Positions 48,954-61,004 of a stretch of DNA of 64,000 bases are shown one piece after another. Source of the DNA: Batkoa obscura (taxonomy: Eukaryota; Entomophthoromycota; Entomophthoromycetes; Entomophthorales; Batkoaceae); NCBI GenBank assembly GCA_030770535.1, contig JASVEC010000030.1, positions 186,001 to 250,000 of the forward strand. Direction: 5' to 3'. The notes under the pieces are model-generated. The model was given only the letters and a program-made list of their open reading frames with translations, ran no database searches and was not told where the DNA came from. How positions within the stretch are numbered: the first letter of the stretch is position 1; the number at the start of each line of letters is the position of its first letter. Both the position numbers and the translations under genes were made by a program.

Positions 48954-51597
48954 ATGACAAGTATATCAAGTTCTCGTCAAGGGGATGAATTGAATGGTAA
49001 TGCAAGTGATTCTTCTAGAGACCAAATTATTGGCACTGCAACCCCTTCAAATGCCGAGAAAAAAAATGTAGATGTAATGCCACGTCGATCAGCAGGTGCT
49101 TATATACCTCCAGCAAGGCTCAGACTAATGCAGCAGCAACAGTTAAAATCTGAAGCTCCAGATTCCGAGGTTGTTCAACGTATTAGTTGGGAGGCTTTGA
49201 AAAAGAGTATCAATGGTTTAATAAATAAGGTAGTTAACATACAAATTCAAATGATTTAATTTTTACGTTAATTAGGTAAATAGTGCAAATATAAGAGCAA
49301 TTATTCCTGAGTTGTTCAGTGAAGACTTGATCAGAGGAAAAGGTTTGTTTTGTAAATCATTAATGAAGGCACAATCTTTTTCGATACCATTTACTCCAGT
49401 ATACGCTGCAGTTGTATCAGTAGTAAATTCTAGGATGCCTATGGTAGGTGAATTATTGATCAAAAGAATCATTTATCAATTTAGAAGAGCTTATAACAGA
49501 AATGATAGAGCCCCCTGTTTATCATTATTGACCCTCTTAGCTCATCTCACTAATCAAGGTGTGGTAACTGAGATTTTATGTTCACAAATTATTATTTTAT
49601 TGTTAGAACGTCCAACCTCTGACTCGGTTGAACTGGCTGTTGGATTATTGAGAGAATGTGGTCAATACCTAACTGAAATTAATCCTAAAATTGTAAATTT
49701 GTGTTTTGATCGTTTTCGTAGTATCTTGCATCAAGGTGAGGTAGATAAGCGAGTACAGTATATGATTGAGGTTCTCTTCCAAGTACGAAAGGATAAATTT
49801 AAAGACAACCCAGCCATACCAGAAGATTTGGATTTAGTTGAAGAAGATAATAAAATCTCTCACATGATCTCATTAGATGAAGAAGACATCGATCCAGAAG
49901 AATTATTAAATGTTTTTACTTTTGATCCAGATTATTTAGAACACCAAGAAGCTTTCCAAAGCGCAAAAGCGGAAATTCTTGGATCGGACGATGAAGAAGA
50001 AAGTGGGTCTGGTAGCGAAGAAGAAAGTGACAGTGAAGAGCAAGAGGTAGCACAGAAGGGGGTGGATATCATAGATAAAACTGGTACAAATTTAGTTAAT
50101 CTTAGAAGAACAATATATCTCACGGTGATGTCAAGTTTGGATTATGAAGAATGTGCGCATAAGCTTTTGAAGATGAATATCGCTCCCGAGGATGAAGTTG
50201 AATTATGTTCAATGATCGTAGAATGTTGTTCTCAAGAAAGAACATACACTAAATTTTTCGGCAATCTAGGAGAAAGATTTTGTAAAATAAATCGCAAGTG
50301 GGCTGAGCATTTTGAACATGTATTCCAAGATATTTATGAAACCATTCATCGCTATGAAACTAATAAGCTTAGATCTATAGCTAAGTTCTTTTCTCATTTA
50401 TTTTCTAATGATGGTATTCCTATGCCAGCCTTAGGTATTATATCCTTAACTGAAGATACTACTACTGCTTCCTCTCGTATTTTTGTGAAAATCTTGTTTC
50501 AGGAATTGGTAGGATCATTTGGTCTTTCTACTTTAAATAAGAAACTGAAGGACCCTGCTTTGTTTCCTGCAATCCAGGAGGGGCTATTCCCCATGGATAA
50601 TCCTAAAAACACAAGATTTGCTATCAATTATTATACTTCTATTGGTTTAGGTGAACTTACCGAAGAACTCCGCGATCATTTACAAAAAGTCATAGCTGAT
50701 GCTGCTGCTGCACGCGCGCTTAAGCAGGCAGATAGTAGTGATAGCAGTGACTCAGAATCAGATTCTGATTCAAGCTCTGACTCTGACTCTGACTCTGATT
50801 CAAGCTCAGCAAGCTCAATTCCAAGCAACCGAAAACAGGTTAGAAGAGATCAGTCAGTTACTCCTCCAAGAAATAGATACCTGTCCAGAGATATACAAAG
50901 AAGAGATTCGTTCAATGGACGTTCGCCACGCAGAAACTTCAATAGAAAATCACCAATTAGAGCAATGAATCGTGTGGCGGGAAGATATAACCCAAGCCGA
51001 AGCCCTAGTCCACGTGACAGAAGAAGTTTAAGGCGTCCAGTATCGCCTATCAGAAGATCTATCTCAAGATCAATATCTCGCTCAAAAAGCCCAATCATGC
51101 GTAGACAAAGGCGTTCAGTATCAAGATCCATTTCACCAAGAAACAAGTCATTAAGTAAACAAGGAAAATCACGTTCTCCAGTTAGAAGAGAACCACGTGG
51201 TAGGCCTGTTTCTAGATCACCTAATTTGAGGGCTAGACGTGATGCAAGAGAAGTCTCTCAGTCCCCTATTCGAAGAAACAATTATAGGGGCAGACAAGTA
51301 TCAAGATCACCTTCAGTTGATGAAATTAGAGGAAGGGCTAACGAAATGAGTATTTCTCCAAGAAACAGTAATAGAAAGAATTCGCTTCCAGTATCTCCTC
51401 CAAGAAATAGGGCTAGAGGTAGATCTATTTCTCGTTCAATTTCACCTCCCGTAAGAAGACAAAGGTCTCCTGCGTATAGAGGTAGAAATGACTATCGTCC
51501 AAGCCCGGAAAGAAGAGATAGTAGACAAGGACGTAGTACATCTAGGTCATCACCCAGAAGACCATATCGTAGTTCTCCTCGCAGAAGAAACTATTAA
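48954..51597 (+). CDS. cwc22: Cwc22 pre-mRNA splicing factor with RS tail
   Basis: Exons 48954-49229 and 49276-51597 (46-bp intron) give 865 residues. Cwc22 belongs to the spliceosome and, in most eukaryotes, brings eIF4A3 to it for exon-junction-complex loading. The N-terminal block [18 protein letters not shown] and [18 protein letters not shown] lead into the MIF4G domain (about 80-290; [13 protein letters not shown]). An acidic Ser/Glu stretch (about 325-350) precedes the MA3 domain (about 365-490; [20 protein letters not shown]). After a (SD)n run, about 270 residues are an Arg/Ser-rich domain with many SRSP/SPRR repeats. Yeast Cwc22 lacks the MA3-to-RS extension; animal CWC22 has it. 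Start chosen at the first ATG (48954); the frame upstream opens with TTG only. Confidence 0.95.
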
Positions 51598-51775
51598 TTT
51601 TTTTTGACTTTATAAAATAATAAAAATTCTTTATTAGCTAGGTTTCCATTGTTATCTTTTATAATTTTAAAAAAAGTGAAACATTTTGAATCGTTATTAG
51701 TGCTATTATTATTTATACTATACTAAAAACACTAAAAAGTAAAATTATTCATCAAGAAAACAATCAATGATTTTA
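51598..51775. terminator. shared 3' region of cwc22 and coaE
   Basis: A 178-bp gap between two convergent stop codons. It contains AATAAT/ATAATAAAAATT-type A/T runs on both strands that could serve polyadenylation. Confidence 0.4.
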
Positions 51776-52561
51776 TTAAAAGATCCATTTATAAACAGAA
51801 TAACTTAAAGCAGCGATAGTCCCAGAAGGAATAAGCAACCAAAGCAAAGTTTTAAATTTTGAATGATTAATCCTTTTGATAAGTTGATCAATCTGTTTAA
51901 ATGATTCTTCTAAATCTCCAGAATTATCAACAATAAAATTTGATAGCTTAATTTTATCATCTAATTTCATTTGGGAATCAATACGCTTATTAGCTTCTTC
52001 TAGAGTGATATTATCTCTAGACATTAATCTATTAAGTTGAATCTTAACTGGGCTAAACAATAAGAAAATAGTCATATAAATCCAAAACTGATTACCAATA
52101 AATTAACACATTCCCACTAGTGAACTTATAAATACTAGATTCGAAAAGCAAAGGAACATCTAAAATAATTAAACTGTAGCCACTTAAATAACATTTAAGA
52201 ATCTCCCAACCCATCATAAATCGGATAATAGGATGAAGTATAGAGTTTAACTTCAGTCTTTTTTTCTCATTGTTAAAAATGATTTCTCCCAACTTTTTCC
52301 TATTAAGTGTTAAATCTGGATTCAAAATATCATCTCCTTCCTCTGGTCTATGAAATTCTTTTACTATTTTCTTATAGCCATAACTTCCTACTAATACCGC
52401 TTCTCTTGCTAATTTATCTGCGTCTACAATATAGTATCCTTTGTTTAATAAGTAACTAGATATACTACTTTTCCCTATTTCTAAAATTAATTTCCTGTTT
52501 ATTGTTATGACATTATATCCTTACCACTAGCAATCCCTCCGCTTAAACCTAAAATATACAT
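51776..52561 (-). CDS. cab5: Dephospho-CoA kinase
   Basis: Minus-strand exons 52561-52525, 52474-52096 and 52052-51776 join in frame to 230 residues; introns are 50 and 43 bp. It phosphorylates dephospho-CoA at the 3'-hydroxyl of ribose, the last step of CoA synthesis. The P-loop GLSGGIASGKSS is split by the first intron after the codon for serine; YIVDADKLAREAV carries the Walker-region aspartate; YSLIILDVPLLFES is the family's lid and substrate motif; and VLIYCPVKIQLNRLMSRD spans the second intron. The C-terminal hydrophobic segment (LWLLIPSGTIAALSYSVY) resembles the membrane end of yeast Cab5 and its relatives and suggests an outer-mitochondrial or ER-membrane anchor. Convergent with cwc22. 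Confidence 0.93.
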
Positions 52562-53083
52562 ATTGAACTTCAATAGACACTTTATAAATTTTTATTCAAA
52601 TTTTTAAAAAATAACTAAAATGACCAAAAAAGAGCAGTGAAGGGAAAAATTCGATCAACAAAATCAGTCTCACCAAAAAGATCATGATCTATTTGGTAGG
52701 CAAATATAAAGATAAGAACTATCAACTATCTAAGAGTAATTGATAAAAAATACAACCATTTAATATTATTGTGACCAGTGAAAAGGTCAATAGGAAAGTG
52801 GTGAGTATTTAGAATTTTCTTACAAAATGTGCTACTAAATTCATCAATAGTTGAAATAAACAAGAAATCAGCTGCATTATTGGAAGCTCTGTAAGTTTGA
52901 GAGTGTAACAGAGATAGTAGAAGCAAAACCGTTATTAATGAGCTTAGGTACATTGTGGAAAAATTAACGAAGTTTATTTGAAGATGGACTTAAAAAAATC
53001 AAATGAAGAGTCATAACACAGTTGAAAAGATGTTTACTAGTACTCAAAGCCACAAAAGTTCATCCAAATATTTAAAGATCATA

Positions 53084-53182
53084 TGGGGATGTACTTTTGT
53101 GTTTAGGAATTTTACCAACAATTTTTCCGCTTAAACAGCGCTTAAAAATGGAAAAATAATGAAGTCAGAAAAAACACTCCTA
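53084..53182 (-). mobile_element. hairpin MITE copy 26
   Basis: Full-length, TA-flanked; ends TGGGGATG and CACTCCTA. Confidence 0.88.
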
Positions 53183-53511
53183 TATCTTGAGATTGTGAAG
53201 GATAATAACTACCATACCCCCAATTAATAATTGCAATAAACCCACCTTTTTCAATTACTACTGATTTGCAATTTAAATAATTATGGGACAATATTTTATG
53301 TCTAAAAGATGTATTTTTAAGCTTATAAAGTATTTTTTATCAAGCCCAGTATTAATGAGTTTCTGGGATGTTCAAATTCGTTGCTTATGAGCTTTAGAGT
53401 TATTATGTCTTTATAGATTTGTATAAATTGGCCCATTAATTCTGTTTTATGCCTTTTTTCTTTCAATATTGGAGTATCAAGCTTTATATTTCTCAAGGGT
53501 ATACCAATATA

Positions 53512-53607
53512 TAGAGATGTTTTTTCTGACTTATTATTTCTCCATCTTTAAGCGCTATTTAGGTGGAAAATTGTTAGTAAATTCTTAAATACAAAAATAC
53601 ATCCCTA
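53512..53607 (+). mobile_element. hairpin MITE copy 27
   Basis: Full-length with small losses in the core; ends TAGAGATG and CATCCCTA. Confidence 0.84.
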
Positions 53608-54156
53608 TATGGTAAATATTTGTATTCTTCAAGGTCGAATAAATGTATTGCATGATACTTTTTAATATATTCTTTAAATATGTTCACGTGAATTTTATCT
53701 ATATTATCATTTCATCTAGATTTATAACTTTTTACTATATATTTCATGTTCCTCCTTTGGTATTCAAATATTTTTGTATAATTATATATATAAATAGCAT
53801 TAGTCCTAGGAGTTTTCAATTAGTTCTACCACTATAAAAAAGAAGTGTATTCATTTTTCGATGTTTTTTGAATCAGTTTTGCTTTAGTTATAAGTTGTTT
53901 TCAAAATGTTTTTAATCAATGATTTAAATAAACATAAAGCAAGTGCAACATTATATCAAGTAAAAATTATTAATGAATAATAAACACTGTAATACATTTT
54001 ATTTTTTTATTAAAAAAATTAAGTCGTTAATTTGATCAAATAAAAAAGCAAAGAATACTGATACAAATTGTAAAAGTCAAGCCAAGTCAAAAGTATCATT
54101 TGTACAAAACAAATTAATTATTTATAATTTAATTGCTCCTCAAAAGTTATATACGA

Positions 54157-54228
54157 TTCTTCATGGTCCAGTGGTTAGGATTTTCCGCTTTCACCGGAAC
54201 GGCCGGGGTTCGATTCCCCGTGAGGAAG
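54157..54228 (+). tRNA. tRNA-Glu (anticodon UUC)
   Basis: A 72-base cloverleaf. The acceptor stem pairs TTCTTCA with TGAGGAA and is followed by discriminator G. The anticodon stem TTCCG/CGGAA encloses CTTTCAC, anticodon TTC. The T stem CGGGG/CCCCG encloses TTCGATT, and the D arm has GTGGTTAGG. No intron. It reads GAA (and GAG by wobble). Confidence 0.95.
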
Positions 54229-54525
54229 TTATCATTAACAATTTAATGAAATCATATTTTTACATAAAAATTATCCACAGCTGATATTTTTTTAGTGTTG
54301 ATTATCCATAAGCTACATTTATTATTTTGAATTTTCATGTATATTATAAACTTTTGTAATGTCTTAGTCTATATTGTAAACCACCTTAATAAAAATCAAT
54401 TTTAATTATTGTTTAATTGTATTAAAAATTAATGTTTTTAAACTAATGTATAAATAAAGCCTTGTAATATCTGTTATATATGAAAATTCAAGTAATTAAA
54501 TGAACTTAAACTTGTCTAAAATTTA
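54229..54525. other. spacer after tRNA-Glu
   Basis: No gene seen. A short T run behind the tRNA (TTTTT at about 54257) could end Pol III transcription, though the first T-rich stretch is 30 bases downstream. Confidence 0.4.
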
Positions 54526-54974
54526 TTAACTTAAATGAGAGATGATTGAAATCAAGTAGATATCTATATTATTTATTATAGAGCCTAGAATACTACAATA
54601 TGGATAATAATAGCTTACAATTAGAAAAGTTTTGTTTTCAAACTTGAGTAACTCAGGAGTATACGAGAAGTAGCATGGTATACTAAACCCAACCTCAAGT
54701 ATTTTTCTATCGGTTAATTTAGTATTTGTATTAATAAAGAGATCAATTGAACAGCCACTATTTATAATTTTTACAGCAACCAAGTCTTTATATGTTGATA
54801 AAAAAGTAACTCTAATAAGCTCTTTGTTTTTAAATGTTAAAAGCCTAATTTTAAATCTAAGACATCACAAAATAAACTCCATGCTATTATTTTGTCGATT
54901 TCTTTATATTAACTCTTTATTTACAGCCATAGATTTACCTTAGGATTTTTAAGCTCATCTATAGATTTAGCAAA

Positions 54975-55074
54975 TGGGGATGTTTTTCTTGATTTCATTA
55001 CTTTTTCCATCTTTTAAGCATTATTTGAATGGAAAGATTGTTAGCAAATTCTTAAACAAAAAAATATATTCCCA
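54975..55074 (+). mobile_element. hairpin MITE copy 28, inside relic A
   Basis: Full-length; flanked by AA on both sides. Interrupts the relic that its paralogue at 58.5 kb carries uninterrupted. Confidence 0.88.
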
Positions 55075-55227
55075 AATTTTGTTTTATCATGATAGAAATG
55101 ATTTTTATATCTTAAAATTACAGAAAAATCGATTATCAAAGCATTATTCTCACTATTCACTTCAAGGTGATAGTTCTTATCACTATAAATATATAAATAA
55201 AACATTACACTTTTACCTTGTATAATA

Positions 55228-55690
55228 TGTGAAACATCGCTTTGTCAGTCCCATGGTTAATTATAACATAACAATCGCCTAAGCTGTTGTGTTCTCGAGT
55301 TCAGAGAAAATCAATCCCACGTTCTTAGTTTGATTTGATATGAGAATTCCTATATTCGCCTCAAAGAATATTCTCCCCTCGTTTTGATATTTATACTTAT
55401 CGAAGTATAAAAGAGATTCTAAAACATAATACCTCAAGGCTTTTTAACTGAATATTCCCCGATATCTCGAACATTTAATAAAGTCACTAAGTTTTCTTAA
55501 TAGTATTTTATGTAGATTTTACATTAGTATTGTCTATTCTATTTGTCTTATATAGTTTGTAACCTATTACGTGCTATTCCTCATAATCCAAGTCTATCTT
55601 AGTCACATAAAGCAAGACCTTTCGACTTATAGTGTAGTCAACCCAGCAATAGCTGTTCTTGACTCCAAACCCTGAGTACTAGATTCCACA
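55228..55690 (-). mobile_element. 460-bp unit, copy 4, inside relic A
   Basis: Starts TGTGAAACATCGC, ends GATTCCACA. Close to the transposon arms at 41.8/43.6 kb in its outer half and more changed near the TGTGAAACATCG end. Solo, with no transposase next to it. Confidence 0.85.
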
Positions 55691-56374
55691 AGTAGAACTA
55701 TTAGAATCAATAGAAACACCTTTAGAACCCTTTTATCTTTCCTGTAATTATTTATAACTCATAATTTCAACTGAATTCTTAACAAAAAAGCACCTGAACT
55801 ATGATCTAATGAATTTTCTTCTATATCACAAAAGCTTGATAAAGGTAAATTATTTGTTTCCATAAAATCAATTAAGTACTCTATAGATTCATAGGGTCAT
55901 AATTATTCAAATTTAACAAATACCACGTATTATTAGTGATAACTAAAAATCAATTTTAAAACTATTAACCTTATTTATTTACAAAAAAAATATTTTTGTT
56001 TTTTTAATAGAAATAACAGTAATTGTATTTTTTTCTAACTAATTCAACTTGGGGTTATCTATATAAAAGTTATATTTTATTGGTCAATGGTCAATTTAGT
56101 AAATTACACAGTAAAAAAGTAGAAGTTACTATTAAAAGTTGACTTCCACATCCTATTAAAAGCTGTTATTAAATGCTTCTATAGCGCTTACATTAGTACT
56201 TATGCGAGCTCTATAGAGTTTATAAACATTTTTTAAATTATAAAACTATTTTTTGTTTTTGCTTATTTTTAATAAGCTTGACTTTAAATAGCTAATACAT
56301 TGATCTTTATTAATAGTGATGCTATTGAGTGTTTCTGCCACTGGCTTTAAAATTCCCATGTAGATCTTAAAGGA

Positions 56375-56473
56375 TGGGGATGCTTTTTTTGATTTCATTA
56401 TTTTTCCATTTTTTAAGCGCTATTTGAGTAGAAAGATTGTTAGTAAAACTCCTAAACACAAAAAACATCCCTA
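56375..56473 (+). mobile_element. hairpin MITE copy 29
   Basis: Full-length; flanked by GA on both sides, showing that the target is a dinucleotide and need not be TA. Confidence 0.87.
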
Positions 56474-56531
56474 GATATTTAAATTAATTTTAAAATTATT
56501 ACCGCCAACTTGCTTAACTGTGTGAAGTATA

Positions 56532-56632
56532 TGGGGATGTTTTTTTTAGCTTGAGGATTTTTTCCATCTTTTAAGCGCTATTTGGGCGGAAAATTTGTTA
56601 GTGAAATTCTTGAAAACAAAAATACATTCCCA
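56532..56632 (+). mobile_element. hairpin MITE copy 30
   Basis: Full-length; same orientation as copy 29, 58 bases on. Confidence 0.88.
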
Positions 56633-57023
56633 TGTTGTATTTTTGGTACCTTTCTAAATGTATCTATATTTGTGATGCTTTTTATAAAATGTTACAATAT
56701 TAGGAATTAAACTAATTTCATTACTAATTAAACGTGTAAGCCTAAATTACATTAATCTTATAAATTAAAAATATAAAAATACAGATGAGATTACAACATA
56801 ATAAATTAGTACTAAAATTTATTAAAAAACATAAAACTATCTATATAGTTGTAATTATAATTACCAATAGAAATATTAGTAAGAATCAATAGTTTTAAGC
56901 TTTTTTATATAAATAATATTTAAAATTTATTTTTATTAATAGATATTATTATTACAGTAATTTTATACCAAATATTAATCTTAAATAAATAAAATAACTT
57001 AAATTAAATATCTTTAATAGTCA

Positions 57024-57490
57024 TGTGAAATCTGGTACTCAGGGATTAGAGTCAAAAACAAACACTGCTTGGTTGACTATACTGTAAGTTGAAAGATCTT
57101 AGTTTATGTGACTAATGTAGACTTGAATTATGAAGAATAGCAAGTAATATGCTAAAGACTATGTAAAACAAATAGAATAAACAATACTAATGTAAAATCT
57201 ATGTAAAATATTATCAAAAAGATTTAGTAGCTTTATTAAATGCACAAGATATCAGGGAATAATTCAATTAGAAAGCTTCGAGTTACTATGTTTCAGAATA
57301 TTTTTTATACCTCAACGAGTTGAATATCAAAACGGCAGGATAATGCCCTTCAGAATTGTACGAGAGAAACTGTCATAGTAAACCAAAATAAGAGTTTGGG
57401 GTTGATTGTCTCTGAACTCGAGGACACAACAACTTAAGTAATTGTTGTATTATAGTCAATCATAGAGCTGATAAAGCGATATTTTACACA
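57024..57490 (+). mobile_element. 460-bp unit, copy 5
   Basis: Solo copy with the cleanest outer end, TGTGAAATCTGGTACTCAGG; inner end ATATTTTACACA. Moderately diverged from the transposon arms. Confidence 0.83.
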
Positions 57491-57612
57491 GTAAACATTT
57501 TAATAATTTAAAAATGAAGTGTTAGCTAGGTCAATATTTAGGTACATACCAAACGATTTTAAAAATCCAGTAAGAAAAATAGATTTATGTAATATATGTG
57601 CCCAGTAGTATA

Positions 57613-57711
57613 CGGGGATATATTTTTGTGTTTAAGAATTTTAACGAATTTTCCGCTTAAATAGAGCGCTTAAAAAACGGAAAAAATGATAAAGTCAAAA
57701 AAACATTCCCA
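57613..57711 (-). mobile_element. hairpin MITE copy 31
   Basis: Full-length, with a few bases lost from AGAATTTTACTAACAATTTT; flanked by TA. Confidence 0.85.
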
Positions 57712-58078
57712 TATATATATTTACTATTTATTGTGAATGTGTTTTTAGTCAAGATAGACACGACTACTGATCTTTTTCCTGAGCTCAATTTTTTTCCAGA
57801 CTGTTAAATAGATAAGCATACTATTCGAAAACTTCAAAGTTTTTAATTATTTTTTAATACTGAACATAATGATATTTTTAAAATTAAAAAAGGTTACAAA
57901 GGGTTAATAAATTCAATAGCGTATTTAAATCCATTGTCAAACAGCAAAAACACTAAGTGGATAAAATTTTATCTTGAATTATACTAAATGAATAAGTGTT
58001 AAAATAGATACTGTTATAGTTATTAATCAGTAATATGATGAATTTTGGAAATAAGATAAGCTAATGAAATTATTTTTA

Positions 58079-58900
58079 TTAGCATAGATTTGCCATAGAT
58101 GAGATCAAATAATAATCTATATTTTGTGCTATAGAACTTATTAAAGTATATCCATGAGGGCAATAAGGTACAACTGAAAAAACTAATTTTAAACTTAAAT
58201 AGCTCTGGATTATATATAAATTCATAGTTCTCGTTAAAACCAAGTTTGACTGCTTTCCTATCAATTAAGTTAATATTTATACTAACAAAGGGATCGATTA
58301 AGCAGTTCTTGATTATAATTTTTACAGCAGTCGAATTTTTGTGTGTCGAAATAATAACTTCAATGAGCTTTTTTTAAAATAATAAAACCCCGATTTTAAA
58401 TTTAAAGCATCGTAAAATAAGCTACATCCTATCTTTTCATCAATTTCTTTTATATTAATTTCTTCATGACTATGATATATCTTTGGAGCTTTGAGTTCAT
58501 CTCCAAATCTAATTAGGCTAGTCTTAGAGCAACAGCGAAAATGATTTGTATATCTTAAAAGTCCAAGAAAATCGGTTATCAAAGCATCATTGTCACAACT
58601 TTCTTCAAGGTAATAATCTTTATCATTATGAATCAAAGGTGGAGGCATACCGCTTTTGTCTTATGTATCTGAATCATCATATTTAATACAATGATTCTCA
58701 TGCCCTTCTTATTTTTCTAAAGCTTCTTCATAACTCATAATTGGAACTGAATCCTTAGCAAAAAAAGCATCTAAGCTTTGGTCTAGTGAATTTTTCCTAT
58801 TCACAGAAGCTTGATAAAAGTAAATTATTTGTTTGCATAAAATCATTCAAATAGACCATAAATCCATGTAATCTTAATTGACCAAGTTTATTAAAAGCAA
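58079..58900 (-). pseudogene. Unrecognised gene, copy B, decayed but without insertions
   Basis: The longest open part (58648-58322) reads PLIHNDKDYYLEESCDNDAL, then FLGLLRYTNHF, LIRFGDELKAPKIYHSHEE and CSLFYDALNLKSGFYYFKKS. Upstream FMQTNNLLLSSFC and SLDQSLDAFFAKDSVPIMSY continue it in the same frame apart from stops; downstream KNCLIDPFVSIN, LIDRKAVKLGF and YNPELFKF appear in another frame. Acidic-to-mixed soluble protein with several cysteines. I do not know the family. Two in-frame stops and at least one frame change mark it as decayed. Confidence 0.6.
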
Positions 58901-61004
58901 GTACCATCATTTAAAGCTAACATGATTTCTTAATTTGGTTTTTATGTGAAACCATATAACATTACTTTATTGGTTGATATCTAATTAGTAAATTACATAA
59001 TTCAAAAAAGTTAATTAAATATTCTTATATTGCTTTTAGTATATTATATATTAAAAGCATAGACTGAGTTAGTAATAATATTAATCACAAAATTATAGTC
59101 AGAGTATTTAAAACCATTAAATCTTTAAATCCTGTGCTTTCAATCGAAAGCAGAACTAATTTTAATAAAGGATTTGGTTTTTTAAAAAGATTATGTGTTG
59201 AAGGCAGAGTTGATTAATATACTTAATAAATAAATTCAAAAGGCTGTTAAACCGTTTCTCCTGCAGGTATTGGTGAACCAAAAGAATCATTCTTTAATTT
59301 TTCTTTTCCTGTTTTGGATTATTTTATTTGAATAGAAAAGAAAAATTCATTCCAGAAAGAATTTCCTCTTAAAAATATATATCAAAGTAGAAGTAGAACC
59401 AACTGGGATCCAAATACCAATTTACAATATTGATGGTGAATGATCCAAAGAACGGATGAAGAGGAATCAATGACAGAAAGAAAAAACAGGTTGAAAAAAG
59501 AGTTGAATAAAGGAAAGGATAATATGTCTAATAGTTGAATCTTTACTAATATAAAGAATTTGGATTTAAGTTTTAGTTAGAAAATGTACAAACAAATGTA
59601 ATAAATAGCAAAGAAGACATTCAAATGAATCAAAAAATTACATGTAAAAGGATAAATCTATTATAAATCTATTTATCGCTATTCCTATGCTGATTCCATC
59701 CTAAATTTTAAAAAATTATTAAATTTAAAATTTAGGAAGCCAAAGATTACTTAGTGTTTCGGAATTAAAAATAACATTATATAAATATATATTACACACT
59801 CCCTATCTGGTTTTTACTACCTGGTTTCCGCTTGTGTTTCTTTGTAAATAGATGCATAATAAATTATGTATCCATCATATGAAAATAAATTGGCTCTTTA
59901 ATATACGACTAATGGATACTAAACTATCATCGCCTTTTTTAAACGTCCTGTAGTATATCAAGAGGCAACGAAAGCTGGTACTGCTACCATTTTCTGTATT
60001 AGCTTAATCTGTATATTGGAATCAGAAAAGAACGAGAAACTTACCCACGCTAGGTTCTTAATTAAAAGCTATATTTTGACGCTTTAGTGCTATATATTAC
60101 TGAATCTCATATGCCCTGACTTAATAATAAGCTAGATGTCATAAACATAAGAAATAGTATGACTTCCTGTTTTTAACAAGGCAATTGAGCACATTGTAGC
60201 TTCAGGGTTAGAATATATAATTCTAAGCTAATAAAATACTTTGGGAACTGATATGGTAAATAAGGTGTTGCTATTAATTAAATCCAGCCAAAACTTGATC
60301 TCTATACAAGGCAAAGTCACCTCTTTTAAAGTTTTCTAGAAGGTAAATATATTTTATTTATACGATATAAAAGAGAAAACCTTAACTGTTTTAGTTTATA
60401 TACTCTAATATTTAACATAATGCTGGTAAATGACATTATTATAAATGATTAAGTTTTTGTTTTTAATAAAGATTATCTTTTTAGTTAATCGTATATTTTT
60501 GTTGAGTGTTTTTACTTTGTTAAGATGTACAAAATCCTCAACAAGTGCTAGTTTCTACTATTCTGGCCTTGAAAATCTCATAGGTATAGTCAGTTTTGTT
60601 AAAGTATAGAGATCAGTACAAGAAATGTGCATTTGATTATAAACTTTTTTAAAATTTTATATATACTTTATATGAAGTAGGCAAATTATCCATTTAAATA
60701 TGTGCTAATGTAAATTGTTTTAGTAAAGTTGAGAAGTAATAGTCAAACCATATTTTATGATGAAGATAATAATAAATAAGGTAATTTTTAGTAAAAGCAT
60801 AATGGAATTATATAAAATAGAAGCGGGGTTAAGCGTAGCTAAATAACAGGCTAGTGATATATAAAAAATACAAAATTTGAAAGATAATAAACATGTGTTT
60901 AAAAACAATATCATAATAAAATAGCAAAAAAATAAACATTAAGCTAGTAATAATTTCATGATAAAATGATAACTTTAATAAAAATTCATAAATATAATAA
61001 TTGC
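58901..61004. other. intergenic, possibly with unrecognised relics
   Basis: Around 59.25-59.55 kb base composition is less extreme and short peptide-like runs occur (VEPTGIQIPIYNIDG), but no frame holds and I recognise nothing. The rest is plain AT-rich sequence. Confidence 0.45.

Larger units (their letters stand above)
52562..54156. other. intergenic upstream of dephospho-CoA kinase
   Basis: Contains MITE copies 26 and 27. A 75-codon minus-strand open frame at 52726-52953 has no family resemblance. Confidence 0.5.
54526..55960 (-). pseudogene. Unrecognised gene, copy A, broken by two insertions
   Basis: On the minus strand this parallels the relic at 58.1-58.9 kb piece by piece. Shared: FMETNNL(P/L)LSSFC, then ENSLD, a block before the MITE, then VKII(N/I)..C.ID.F(I/V), LTDRKILEVGF and YTPELLKFE, ending YLISIISHLS. 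Hairpin MITE 28 and the 460-bp unit at 55228 sit inside it; the paralogue lacks both. I do not recognise the protein. There is no membrane segment or known motif. Not functional. Confidence 0.6.
55961..57023. other. intergenic with two MITEs
   Basis: MITE copies 29 and 30 lie here within 60 bases of each other; nothing else recognised. Confidence 0.55.

Noticed and set aside
49932-51146. Frames opposite or offset in the acidic and RS parts of cwc22
   Set aside because: Low-complexity Ser/Arg/Asp codons stay open in several frames; only the sense frame has domains.
54974-55225. 83-codon frame starting at a MITE
   Set aside because: First half is translated MITE 28 and the rest is antisense to relic A. 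The frame at 48521 is likewise a MITE translation.
12210-57490. 460-bp units as solo LTRs (they begin TG and end CA)
   Set aside because: The two best copies flank a transposase in inverted, not direct, orientation; the unit's own ends are inverted complements; and there is no primer-binding or polypurine tract nearby.
59250-59560. Possible coding relic
   Set aside because: Short peptide-like runs in changing frames, none of which I can tie to a family.
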